A stretch of 23,993 nucleotides of DNA, from IMG/VR virus record IMGVR_UViG_3300009702_000717, positions 1 to 23,993 of that record, one strand, 5' to 3'. Under the pieces are notes generated by a model. That model made no database searches. It was not told the origin of the DNA and worked only from the letters and a program-made list of their open reading frames with translations. Source of the stretch: a virus. Both the position numbers and the translations under genes were made by a program. Shown here piece after piece: positions 15,142-23,870 of the stretch; position 1 is the stretch's first letter; each line of letters starts with the position of its first letter.

Positions 15142-16235
15142 TCTCAGTCGTCGCGCCCGAAGATATCGTGCAGCACTGCCGGTCGCTGCTGAACTTGCAG
15201 GGCGAGGATCAAGGTATCGATGACATTTTCCTGTCTGCCATGCTCAGGCGGGCGGCAGGAATTCTTTGCCCCTGTTCGCGCACGGTACTGCGCGCCGCGC
15301 TTGTCGAGAGCCTGAGCCATTTGGATCAACAGCCAGCCACGTTGCCCGCACGCCTCGATAGCCTGATTGACGATCTTCTTGTGGTGGGCGACTTGCTGGA
15401 ACTATCCGACGTGACGACCGGAGATTCAGAAGTAAAGGGAACATGGGTCTTTGCAGCACCACCTTCGTTCGTGGAGCGCAAGAGCGGCAGCATCTTTCTG
15501 ACAGGAATCGTTCCCGACCAAGATGGGTGGCTGCCTGAAAACATCCGTAACCGAATCGTTCACTCGAACAACACGCGATCCATCAAACCGGAGGACGGGG
15601 AAGACCTTGCCGCACAGCTTGTTAGCGAAGGCCTTAGCAAATTACCCGAGACAACGTGGCTCAAGGCACCCAAGACCGTTGCGTCAAATGAAACCCTCTC
15701 CAAAGCAAGACAACACCTTGCTGGCGTGCAGCCATGCGCACCAGTTCAAGGGCTTGAGATCATCGACCCCGACGCCAAGCCGACCTACTACAAAGGGCGC
15801 TGGGCTTCCCCGAAGGATCACTCCGGCCTGTTTGTTGCGCGGCGTCCGCAGGAATTCGGCGCAGCTTTGTGGTGTTTGGCTGAAATCCATTCCGGGTCGC
15901 TCAAGCGTATCATTGACTTGCCAATCCGGGGCTATCGCTGGCGCGGGTGCGATGCGGCATGGCATCTGCAAATGGCAATAGACTGTGAGCGGGACGCGCC
16001 GCAGAGATACAGCCTCGATCCTGGTGGCGATGGCACATGTTGCTTGAGTTTCTATTCTCCGATTCCGCTATGGACGGAGCGCCGGCTCATGATTCTCGGC
16101 AAAAAATGCCAAGGGACAAAATGCCTTTTTGCTTATGAGATACCAGCCGATGAGGCCGCACAAGAACAGGAATTCTTGCAAGAGAACCTCTGGCTCGCCC
16201 CAATTGAGACCAAATCCGTGATGAGGAGTGCGTGA
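15138..16235 (+). CDS. Uncharacterised Druantia-operon protein, DruD/DruC position
   Basis: A 365-aa protein. The ATG at 15138 follows GGAGAGG and overlaps the 952-aa gene's stop. The N-terminal half is helical with an LCPCSRTVLRAALVESL segment. The C-terminal half contains a strand-rich block, QEFGAALWCLAEIHSG, LPIRGYRWRGCDAAW, then SFYSPIPLWTERRLMILG and a closing E-FLQENLWLAP. No enzyme motif is visible. The C-terminal pattern (FYSPIPLW-ERRL, LW-P) looks conserved and specific. The DruE-like start lies one base beyond the stop (TGATG), so it is made together with the helicase, perhaps as a partner. Its homology to a canonical Dru subunit is not proven. Confidence 0.7.
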   Translation: MISVVAPEDIVQHCRSLLNLQGEDQGIDDIFLSAMLRRAAGILCPCSRTVLRAALVESLSHLDQQPATLPARLDSLIDDLLVVGDLLELSDVTTGDSEVKGTWVFAAPPSFVERKSGSIFLTGIVPDQDGWLPENIRNRIVHSNNTRSIKPEDGEDLAAQLVSEGLSKLPETTWLKAPKTVASNETLSKARQHLAGVQPCAPVQGLEIIDPDAKPTYYKGRWASPKDHSGLFVARRPQEFGAALWCLAEIHSGSLKRIIDLPIRGYRWRGCDAAWHLQMAIDCERDAPQRYSLDPGGDGTCCLSFYSPIPLWTERRLMILGKKCQGTKCLFAYEIPADEAAQEQEFLQENLWLAPIETKSVMRSA

Positions 16236-19200
16236 TGCAAACAATAAAACAGACCATCGAACAGTTGCACGCCTCGCTCAAGGAATACATCGAGGCGACC
16301 TACCATATCAGCGCGCCCTCGCTTATCGCTCAGCGGCAGGCGCTTCTGGACAAGGAGGGAGTTATCCACCAAGTACCGTTTCTTGAATCGACCCCCAGAT
16401 ATCAATCGGGAGAAACCTTCGCGTCGATGTCGGGCCTGCCACGCGCGGCATTGGAACTGCTTGGCCGCTTGAGCACGCCTGAGGGAGTTCTGCCGCGGCT
16501 TGTTTATGACCCTCCCTACATGCATCAGGGCGAGTCACTGAAGAGCTGCCTGATCGACGGCAAGAACCTCGTCATCATGACCGGAACGGGTTCCGGTAAG
16601 ACCGAGGCCTTCCTTCTGCCGATCCTCGGCAAGTTCGCAAGGGAAGCCCAAGCACATCCTAAGGCTTTCGCAGAGCAGCCGGCCATGCGGGCTCTCATCA
16701 TGTATCCGATGAACGCTCTCGTGAACGACCAACTCGGCCGCTTGCGGGCGATGCTGGGCGATCCGAGGCTGGTTCAGACCTTCAAGGGCTGGTGCGGACG
16801 GCCGCCGCGATTTGCCCGGTATACAAGCCGGACACCCTATGCGGGTGTTCGCACAGCGAAGAAGGATGGCCAGCGGCTCAAATCCTTCGGCGACTTCTAT
16901 GTCGATGTGCTTCAGAACGCCGCAAATTCTGACCCCGAAAAGAGCATGGAAGCAGGCGCACTTCTCTCTGCCCTCAGAGAAAGAGGAAAATGGCCAGCAA
17001 AACCCGACCTTGAGGCGTGGTTTGGCCCGAAGGGAAGTCGATGGGAAAGCAAGGGCGCGTTTGTCAGGGCTGTCACCCTGCCGGACGACTCCGAACTTCT
17101 GACGCGCCACGAAGTGCAACTCGCCCCGCCTGACCTGCTGGTCACAAACTACTCGATGCTGGAATATATGCTCATGCGGCCGATTGAACGGCCGATCTTC
17201 GATAATACAAGGGAGTGGCTTCAAAAGAACCTTGACGAAACCTTCCTCGTCGTGCTCGATGAAGCGCATCTTTATCGTGGCGCAGCGGGAGCGGAAGTCG
17301 GGCTCTTGCTGCGAAGGTTGCGGGACCGGCTCGGAATACCCGAAGAGCGGCTTCAGGTTATTTGCGCGACAGCGAGCTTTGATGACTCGACCTACGCCCT
17401 CGAATTTGGTGCTCAACTCTCTGGCGTTCCTGCAAGCACCTTTGTCGCCGTTCAAGGCGCGCTCGATCTCAAATCAGTTCAGGACGCCGGAACAGATGCC
17501 GATTCCGCCGCTCTATCGGCCATAGACCTTCGGGTCTTCTATGAGGCCGAGACTAACGAGGCGCGCCTCGAATCCGTTGCACCGCTTCTAGCATATCGCG
17601 GAATCGATGCTGATGGACCGACAGAAAAGGCCCTGTACCAGGCGCTCCATGACTTTGGTCCTATGGGGCGGCTCATTAACGCAACCATGGAGGAGGCCAT
17701 CCCGATAGCCGAACTCGGCGCGCTCGTCTTCCCGGAAGGCGTTTCGGCCGACGTCGCGGATCAGGCCATCACCGTCCTTATGGCGCTTGGCAGCATTGCA
17801 AGACCATCGCCGGGGCTTCCGGGGCTCTTGCCATGCCGGGTGCACAACTTCTTTCGTGGATTGCCTGGTCTCTGGGTCTGTATGGACCCTGATTGCAGCG
17901 AACTCGCAGCAGAAGAGCGCGGCGGTATCTGTGGAAAAATGTATTCGCAGCCTATGGATGCGTGCCGCTGCGGCGCGCGCGTTCTCGAATTATTCACGTG
18001 CCGAAATTGCGGTACCGCGTATGGGCGGGCTTATACAGACGATATCGACGAGCCACACGATCTCTGGGCAGAGCCGGGCGAGCAACTTCACATGGCAAGC
18101 GGAGAGAGCGCACCGCTTGAGCCCATCGACCTGCTTCTTGAGGAACCCGCTCACGACGATGTCGCAGAGCCAGCAGACTACGACCTTGAGACAGGACAGC
18201 TAAACCCGAACACGATAGGGCCGCGCACTAGAACAGTGTATATCCGGCAGGGGCGGCTGGCCGACACGCCCGATGATGACGATGAAGGCGGAAGCGCTGC
18301 GGAAGCGCGGGGAAAGTTTGTTCCGTGCGCCGTGTGTAGAAAGAAAGCTCGGTTCGGGCGAAGCTACGTTCAGGACCACCAGACCAAGGGCGATCAGCCG
18401 TTCCAGGCGTTGGTTACCCATCAAATCCAGATTCAGCCGCCCGGTCCACAAGAGCCCACCCGTTTCGCGCCGCTGCGCGGGCGCAAGGTGCTCGCGTTCA
18501 GCGACTCCCGGCAAGTTGCGGCCCGACTGGCGCCCAACATCCAAATGTACTCAGAGCGGGACTCGCTCAGGCCGCTGATCATCAGCGGGTTCAAATGGCT
18601 ACAGGAACAGGACGCCTTACGGCCGCATCTCGGGCTCGACGACCTTTATCTCGGCGTGTTGCTGGCGTCACAAAGGCTCAATGTTCGCCTTCGTCCCGAG
18701 TTGCACGCTCACGAGAGCTTTGAGGCCGAAGACATCATCGAGGAGGCGCTCAAGGGTGGACATCTTGACGATCCGACAGCGCTCTTAACCCTGCTTCTCG
18801 ATCTGCGGGCGCACCGCCCGCCCGAAGCGCTTCTCGGAAGCATGCTGACAACGCTCTCAGACCGTTTCTACGGGATGGAAGCACTCGCGCTTGCTACGCT
18901 CTGCGAGAAGGACCGTCATCGCCAAAGAATCATTGATCTGCCGCTCATTCCCGGCCTTGTGGAAACGGACCAGGCCAAACTTGCTCTGGCTCGGTTTTGG
19001 CTTCACTGCTGGAACGGTTTCTGGCTCGCGCAAATGCCGGGAATCTGGGTCGACCGGCCTGCTTCGGACGGCTATCGCGTCAGATCGCGCAAGGCGCAGG
19101 CCAAGATTGAGGCCATCAATGCCATGATCGGCGATAAGACCGCCCGGAAGCTGTTCTGGGATCAATGGCATCCCGAACTCGTCTCGACCTTCACGAAATC

Positions 19201-21784
19201 CAAGGAAGGCGGGAACAGGTATCTCAACGGGAGCGAACTCTCGCTCCAATTTGAGGGCGACTGGGTACATTGCAAAAGCTGCAAGTCAGTCCATAGACCA
19301 ATACCCGGACATGATCGCTGCCTTGACTGCGGCAGCCTTTCCGTCAGTGCGCTCGATCCAGATTGCGATCCCGTTTTCCTCGCCCGGAAAGGCTTTTACC
19401 GCAAACCTGTCACGGAGGCTCTCCAAGACCCGCCGCGACAGCCGATGGCGCTTATCGCGGCCGAGCACACGGCGCAGCTCAACGCGCCTCAGAACGAGGA
19501 TGTCTTCTCCAAAGCCGAGGAGCATGAACTGTTGTTCCAGGATATCGCCCTTGTCGGCAGCAGCCTCAGGTCTCGCGCCACAGCGATAGATATCCTCTCT
19601 AGCACCACGACGATGGAGGTCGGTATAGATCTCGGTGCTCTGACAGGCGTTTCGCTAAGGAATATGCCCCCCGGACGCGCAAACTATCAGCAGCGCGCTG
19701 GACGGGCCGGTCGCCGCGGCAACGCTGTTGCAACTGTGGTGGCTTTCGGAAGCGCGGACAGCCATGACGAGCACTATTTCTCACGACCGGATGAAATGAT
19801 CCGCGGCAAGGTCATCGACCCTAAGCTCACGCTGGACAACCCGGAGATCGCGCGGCGGCATATCCGCGCATATCTGCTTCAGGGTTATCATCAGGACCGG
19901 CTGCCGACAATTGATCCTAGCCAGCCGCACGACCTTTTCTCGGTTCTCGGGAGCGTCTCAGCTTTCCGCAAGCCGGAGTCTGTCCTGAACCGCGATGATT
20001 TCGCGTCGTGGCTCAAAGAGAACGAAGAGGCGCTTCGCACGCGGATTGCCTCCTGGCTGCCGATTGAACTCTCGGATGCAGACCGGGCCAAACTTCTCGA
20101 AGAGTTCGTGACGGACTGTCTGAAAGCCGTCGATGATGCGATCTCCTCGGATGCCACAAACGATGACGAGGATGATGGTGGGGATGATGGCGGGGATGAA
20201 GAAGCTCCAGAGGAAGGAGAAGAGCGCCCGCAGCAGGCTTCCCAGCCCAATAAGCTCCTCGACCGTCTCCTTTATTGCGGGAAGCTGCCCCGTTACGCGT
20301 TCCCGACAGATGTCGCGACCTTCCATGTTTTTGACCGCGACCGCTCCACACCATTCCGGCACATCATGAAGTTTGCGCCCTCGCAAGGTCTGCCGATTGC
20401 ACTCTCGCAATACGCCCCCGGAAAGCAGGTCTGGATAGCAGGGAAGTGCTACACCTCTGGCGCAATCTACTCGGTCATGAGGGATGATCTCTTCGAGGCT
20501 TGGCAAGCGCGCAAACTTTACATGCAATGCTCTGAATGCGGGTACGCCAAGACATACGAACAGGGAGAGGTCGTTCGCAGCGATACGTCAGACTGCGAAG
20601 CTTGCGGTGAACCCGGCAGTTTCGGACCAGCACGTTATTGGCTACGGCCACCCGGTTTTGCGCATCCCGTCTTTGAGGAGGAGGTCACGTCTCCGGACGA
20701 GATTCCGGAGACGAGCTATGCGACGCGTGCCAAACTCACGATGGGTACGCCGGGCGATACCGCCGGTTGGGTGCACGCCAATGATCGTGTCCGCGGCCTG
20801 AGTTCGCGCGAGCACCTACTTGTATCAAATACTGGCCCGCAGGATGAAGGGTACAGCTATTGCGTCAAATGCGGCCGAATCGAAGCAAGTACGAAACCGA
20901 ACCCAAGCCTTGCCGGTCCGCACCGCAAACCCTTCCCAGAAAAGGACGACAATCTGATGTGCGACGGCATCGGTCCGACACACCATCTGGTCCTCGGTAC
21001 AGACTTCATTACCGATATCGGTCTCTTCTCGATGCGTGTCGAAAAACCGATCGAACTCCGGCCCACCCATTACTCCACCCATGTCGCACTTAGGACCGTC
21101 AGCGAGGCGCTTGCAAAGGCTGCGTGTCAGTTGCTTGAAATCGAGCCTAGTGAGCTAATGGCCGAATTTCGTCCTGCACTTACGACCAGAGGAAAGTCCG
21201 GAAAAGAAGTCGAGATCTTCCTCTATGACACGCTACCGGGCGGGGCCGGATTTGCCAGTCAGATCGCGGGGCGCGGGCTTGAACTGTTCCGGAGGGCGTT
21301 ATCCATCCTCAAGAACTGCCCTGAGAACTGCGATGGCTCTTGCTATCGATGCCTCCGGAGTTTCAAAAACAAGCTGGAACACAGGCTTCTTGATAGACAT
21401 GTTGGGGTCGAGCTTCTTGAGTATCTCCTATCCGGTCAACACCCTGGCTTCAACGAGCAGCGGTTGAAGGACTCCACGGCGCTCCTTTTGAACGATCTCA
21501 GGCGCCGCTGTGATGGCACTATATCCTTCGAAGCTGGAGCGACCGTCACCTACGGCGCGGGCACTAGCATCGAGGTTCCTATCCTCGCCCAATCGGCTAG
21601 GAAGTCGTTTGTGATAGCCTTGTCGGGTCCTCTGACGAGCGGCCACCCATCTGACGCCAAGATTGCTGACCTGAGGGAAAACAGCACCACATACCACGTC
21701 ATCGTTGAAAACGAACTCGAAGTACGCGGCAATCTACCCTCGGTCAGTCGCAAAGTGCTTCACCAGATAAGGACATCAGTATAA
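16235..21784 (+). CDS. druE: DruE-like DEAH helicase with C-terminal DUF1998
   Basis: An 1849-aa protein. The ATG at 16235 follows GAGGAG six bases upstream. SF2 helicase motifs: TGTGSGKTE (116-124), DEAH (342-345), ATAS (378-381), STTTMEVGID (1123-1132) and QQRAGRAGRRG (1152-1162). Between the two RecA lobes lie several CxxC pairs (549-592, 698-701, 1013-1032), probable zinc ribbons. A very acidic linker follows at about 1310-1330. More CxxC pairs (1432-1457, 1543-1546) precede the DUF1998 module, whose C-terminal cysteine cluster CPENCDGSCYRC (Cys1695, 1699, 1703, 1706) is intact. Helicase-DUF1998 proteins of this length are the DruE hallmark of Druantia. It would translocate on nucleic acid and drive the antiviral response; the precise substrate is unknown. 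The split-motif order, large insertions and intact catalytic residues indicate a functional gene. Confidence 0.88.
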   Translation: MQTIKQTIEQLHASLKEYIEATYHISAPSLIAQRQALLDKEGVIHQVPFLESTPRYQSGETFASMSGLPRAALELLGRLSTPEGVLPRLVYDPPYMHQGESLKSCLIDGKNLVIMTGTGSGKTEAFLLPILGKFAREAQAHPKAFAEQPAMRALIMYPMNALVNDQLGRLRAMLGDPRLVQTFKGWCGRPPRFARYTSRTPYAGVRTAKKDGQRLKSFGDFYVDVLQNAANSDPEKSMEAGALLSALRERGKWPAKPDLEAWFGPKGSRWESKGAFVRAVTLPDDSELLTRHEVQLAPPDLLVTNYSMLEYMLMRPIERPIFDNTREWLQKNLDETFLVVLDEAHLYRGAAGAEVGLLLRRLRDRLGIPEERLQVICATASFDDSTYALEFGAQLSGVPASTFVAVQGALDLKSVQDAGTDADSAALSAIDLRVFYEAETNEARLESVAPLLAYRGIDADGPTEKALYQALHDFGPMGRLINATMEEAIPIAELGALVFPEGVSADVADQAITVLMALGSIARPSPGLPGLLPCRVHNFFRGLPGLWVCMDPDCSELAAEERGGICGKMYSQPMDACRCGARVLELFTCRNCGTAYGRAYTDDIDEPHDLWAEPGEQLHMASGESAPLEPIDLLLEEPAHDDVAEPADYDLETGQLNPNTIGPRTRTVYIRQGRLADTPDDDDEGGSAAEARGKFVPCAVCRKKARFGRSYVQDHQTKGDQPFQALVTHQIQIQPPGPQEPTRFAPLRGRKVLAFSDSRQVAARLAPNIQMYSERDSLRPLIISGFKWLQEQDALRPHLGLDDLYLGVLLASQRLNVRLRPELHAHESFEAEDIIEEALKGGHLDDPTALLTLLLDLRAHRPPEALLGSMLTTLSDRFYGMEALALATLCEKDRHRQRIIDLPLIPGLVETDQAKLALARFWLHCWNGFWLAQMPGIWVDRPASDGYRVRSRKAQAKIEAINAMIGDKTARKLFWDQWHPELVSTFTKSKEGGNRYLNGSELSLQFEGDWVHCKSCKSVHRPIPGHDRCLDCGSLSVSALDPDCDPVFLARKGFYRKPVTEALQDPPRQPMALIAAEHTAQLNAPQNEDVFSKAEEHELLFQDIALVGSSLRSRATAIDILSSTTTMEVGIDLGALTGVSLRNMPPGRANYQQRAGRAGRRGNAVATVVAFGSADSHDEHYFSRPDEMIRGKVIDPKLTLDNPEIARRHIRAYLLQGYHQDRLPTIDPSQPHDLFSVLGSVSAFRKPESVLNRDDFASWLKENEEALRTRIASWLPIELSDADRAKLLEEFVTDCLKAVDDAISSDATNDDEDDGGDDGGDEEAPEEGEERPQQASQPNKLLDRLLYCGKLPRYAFPTDVATFHVFDRDRSTPFRHIMKFAPSQGLPIALSQYAPGKQVWIAGKCYTSGAIYSVMRDDLFEAWQARKLYMQCSECGYAKTYEQGEVVRSDTSDCEACGEPGSFGPARYWLRPPGFAHPVFEEEVTSPDEIPETSYATRAKLTMGTPGDTAGWVHANDRVRGLSSREHLLVSNTGPQDEGYSYCVKCGRIEASTKPNPSLAGPHRKPFPEKDDNLMCDGIGPTHHLVLGTDFITDIGLFSMRVEKPIELRPTHYSTHVALRTVSEALAKAACQLLEIEPSELMAEFRPALTTRGKSGKEVEIFLYDTLPGGAGFASQIAGRGLELFRRALSILKNCPENCDGSCYRCLRSFKNKLEHRLLDRHVGVELLEYLLSGQHPGFNEQRLKDSTALLLNDLRRRCDGTISFEAGATVTYGAGTSIEVPILAQSARKSFVIALSGPLTSGHPSDAKIADLRENSTTYHVIVENELEVRGNLPSVSRKVLHQIRTSV

Positions 21785-21860
21785 AGATGGTCGGTGCTTC
21801 GCTTTCTCGCTGTCATTCTCAAGGAAGTTTTTCCAAACGTCATCGGTTGGACGGGCGCTT

Positions 21861-23837
21861 ATGATTGAGATTATCGGCGCGAACGAAGGGCAGGAATACG
21901 AGGCGGCGGTTCATCTCCGCAAGCTGATCCTTGCGGTATGGCCTGATCTCAGCCAGCATCCTGATAACCATGTCAAGCTATTTGTAAGCCTGAAGCTCTA
22001 TGGCCAGAGATATGAAGACATCGATGTATTTGTAGTCGGCCATTTCTCCCAGCCGCGGGAATTCGATGTCGAAATGAAATTCTACCCGCGAGACGGCGAG
22101 CCTGTTCTGCCACGAAGGGCCTATGTCCGCAATTTCGCGTTGGCAGTTGAGGTCAAATCCCATGACGCCAGCGGCGTCCAGTTTGACGACAAGCTCGTCT
22201 CGGTCAAATATCCGCGCGGCTGGGAATGTGTGACCGAGAAGGCCTTCAAGCAGGTCTTCGAACTCAAGAGTTACCTTAAACGTGCGGGCCTCCCGAGCCC
22301 TTATGTGAAGGATCTGGTTTTCATGACCGGCTTGCGAGAGGCCGACCTTCCCGCGCGCCCTCATAACTGTTTTGGGATTGATGCCAGCTTCGAAAAGATA
22401 CTGAATATTGTTGGTCAGGTATCGCAGCCGCTCGTGAAGGATCGCTTCGCCACGATCAGTTTTGGCCCAGACGAAAACTTCCACGCCATCTTATCGCCAG
22501 AAGCAACGGTTCTAAAGACGATGGAGCCTACTTCGCTTGACCGAAGGCGAATGGACCGGATCGTGAAATCTGCCCTTCCTGATGAATGGCTTGACGACCT
22601 CGCCAAGAAACAAATCGTCATCCGCGGGCGCGGCGGCGTTGGCAAGACCGTCATCCTGCTTCAGATGGCTTACCGCGCGTTCGACAATGCCGGAATGCGG
22701 TCGCTGGTGCTCACATACAATAAGGCGCTTGTCGCCGACATGCGGCGCACAATGGCGCTTCTAGGAGTCCCTCGTCACCTTGCGAAGGGTGGTATCGGTA
22801 TCGAAACCGTCCACGCCTTTATCGGGCGGCTCATGAGCGAACTCGGGATCATTGGAAGCGAAGACGACTTCCTGGGCAACTACGAGAAGCATAAACAGGG
22901 GTTGCTCGATTATCTCCGCAGCGGCGCCGTGTCCAAGAGCGATCTCAAGAGTCTTATCGAAGAGAATGCCGACGATTTTGCATGGGATGTCATCTTTGTA
23001 GATGAGGGCCAGGACTGGCCTTCAAACGAGATCGAGATATTGCGCACTGTCTTCCGACCCGAGCAGATCGTTGTTGCAGATGGTGTCGATCAATATGTGC
23101 GCGACTCTGTCGCCGATTGGGACGCCGGTCTTTCGCGCGATCTTCTCCGGCCGCGCCGACTGAGACGATGCCTGCGGATGAAGGCCAACCTGGCGCACTT
23201 CGTTGCCGATTGCGCCAGCGCATTGGGGCTTGAGAACTGGGACTTGGAGCCAAATCCCGACGCCAATGGCGGCCGCGTCATCATCGTCGAGGGGAAGATG
23301 GCACGCGACACCGCGATCTTCGAACGCCTAAAGGAAGAGGCAGCCGAACTCGGCAACTATCCTGTCGATCTACTTGCGTGTGTGCCGCCGTCTCTCGTTG
23401 TTCACGAGGAGGATCAGACATATGCAATCCCGGGACGTGCGATCCAGCAAGCCGGGGGACTCGTGTGGGACGCGTCTTCAATGGACGTCAGAGAGAACTA
23501 CCCGACCGAACGAGATGCTCTGCGGATCGTTCAGTATGATTCCTGCCGCGGCCTCGAAGGTTGGACCGTTTTCAACTATGCCTTTGACGATTTCTACGAC
23601 TACAAGCTGAATCAGTGGCTGTTGTCACCGCCGGATCTTGGTGGGCTGTTTGACACCAAGGAAGACCTCGCCGCCGCGTTCGCCGCGCAATGGGTTATGA
23701 TTCCGATCACGCGCGCCATGGATACGCTGGTCATAAATGTTTCCACGCGCCCTTCCCGTCTGAAGGATGTTCTGAAGCATGTTCATGAGCGTCGCAACGA
23801 CTTCGTAGAATGGATCACAGTCCCCAGTCAGACCTGA
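21861..23837 (+). CDS. NERD-like nuclease fused to SF1 (UvrD-type) helicase
   Basis: A 658-aa protein. The N-terminal domain (1-150) begins IIGANEGQEYEAAVHL and has IDVF (Asp55), then AVEVKS (Glu97, Lys99), a D...E-x-K nuclease core as in NERD domains. The C-terminal two thirds is a one-subunit SF1A helicase: RGRGGVGKT (Walker A, to Thr263), VDEGQD (381-385), a GDxxQ-like ADGVDQ (406-411), YDSCRGLEG (motif V, near 560-567) and PITRAMDTL (motif VI, Thr617-Arg618-Ala619). NERD-helicase fusions of this kind are known from defence islands. It follows DruE by 76 bp on the same strand, so it is likely co-transcribed and may cut nucleic acid opened by DruE, or may be a separate defence gene. The catalytic residues look complete. 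Confidence 0.82.
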   Translation: MIEIIGANEGQEYEAAVHLRKLILAVWPDLSQHPDNHVKLFVSLKLYGQRYEDIDVFVVGHFSQPREFDVEMKFYPRDGEPVLPRRAYVRNFALAVEVKSHDASGVQFDDKLVSVKYPRGWECVTEKAFKQVFELKSYLKRAGLPSPYVKDLVFMTGLREADLPARPHNCFGIDASFEKILNIVGQVSQPLVKDRFATISFGPDENFHAILSPEATVLKTMEPTSLDRRRMDRIVKSALPDEWLDDLAKKQIVIRGRGGVGKTVILLQMAYRAFDNAGMRSLVLTYNKALVADMRRTMALLGVPRHLAKGGIGIETVHAFIGRLMSELGIIGSEDDFLGNYEKHKQGLLDYLRSGAVSKSDLKSLIEENADDFAWDVIFVDEGQDWPSNEIEILRTVFRPEQIVVADGVDQYVRDSVADWDAGLSRDLLRPRRLRRCLRMKANLAHFVADCASALGLENWDLEPNPDANGGRVIIVEGKMARDTAIFERLKEEAAELGNYPVDLLACVPPSLVVHEEDQTYAIPGRAIQQAGGLVWDASSMDVRENYPTERDALRIVQYDSCRGLEGWTVFNYAFDDFYDYKLNQWLLSPPDLGGLFDTKEDLAAAFAAQWVMIPITRAMDTLVINVSTRPSRLKDVLKHVHERRNDFVEWITVPSQT

Positions 23838-23870
23838 TGTAGTGGCTGCTTGGTTGATCCAGCCTTGTCT
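23838..23870. other. Short gap before the IS66 end
   Basis: A 33-bp segment between the stop of the nuclease-helicase gene and the first base of the IS66 terminal repeat. It contains no recognised gene or terminator with a T-run. CCTTGTCT (23863-23870), directly next to the repeat, would be the candidate 8-bp target duplication of the insertion. Confidence 0.5.

Noticed and set aside
20162-20204. Run of GAT/GGG-rich near-repeats, considered as a minisatellite.
   Set aside because: It encodes the acidic linker of the DruE-like protein in frame and is explained by Asp/Glu/Gly codons.
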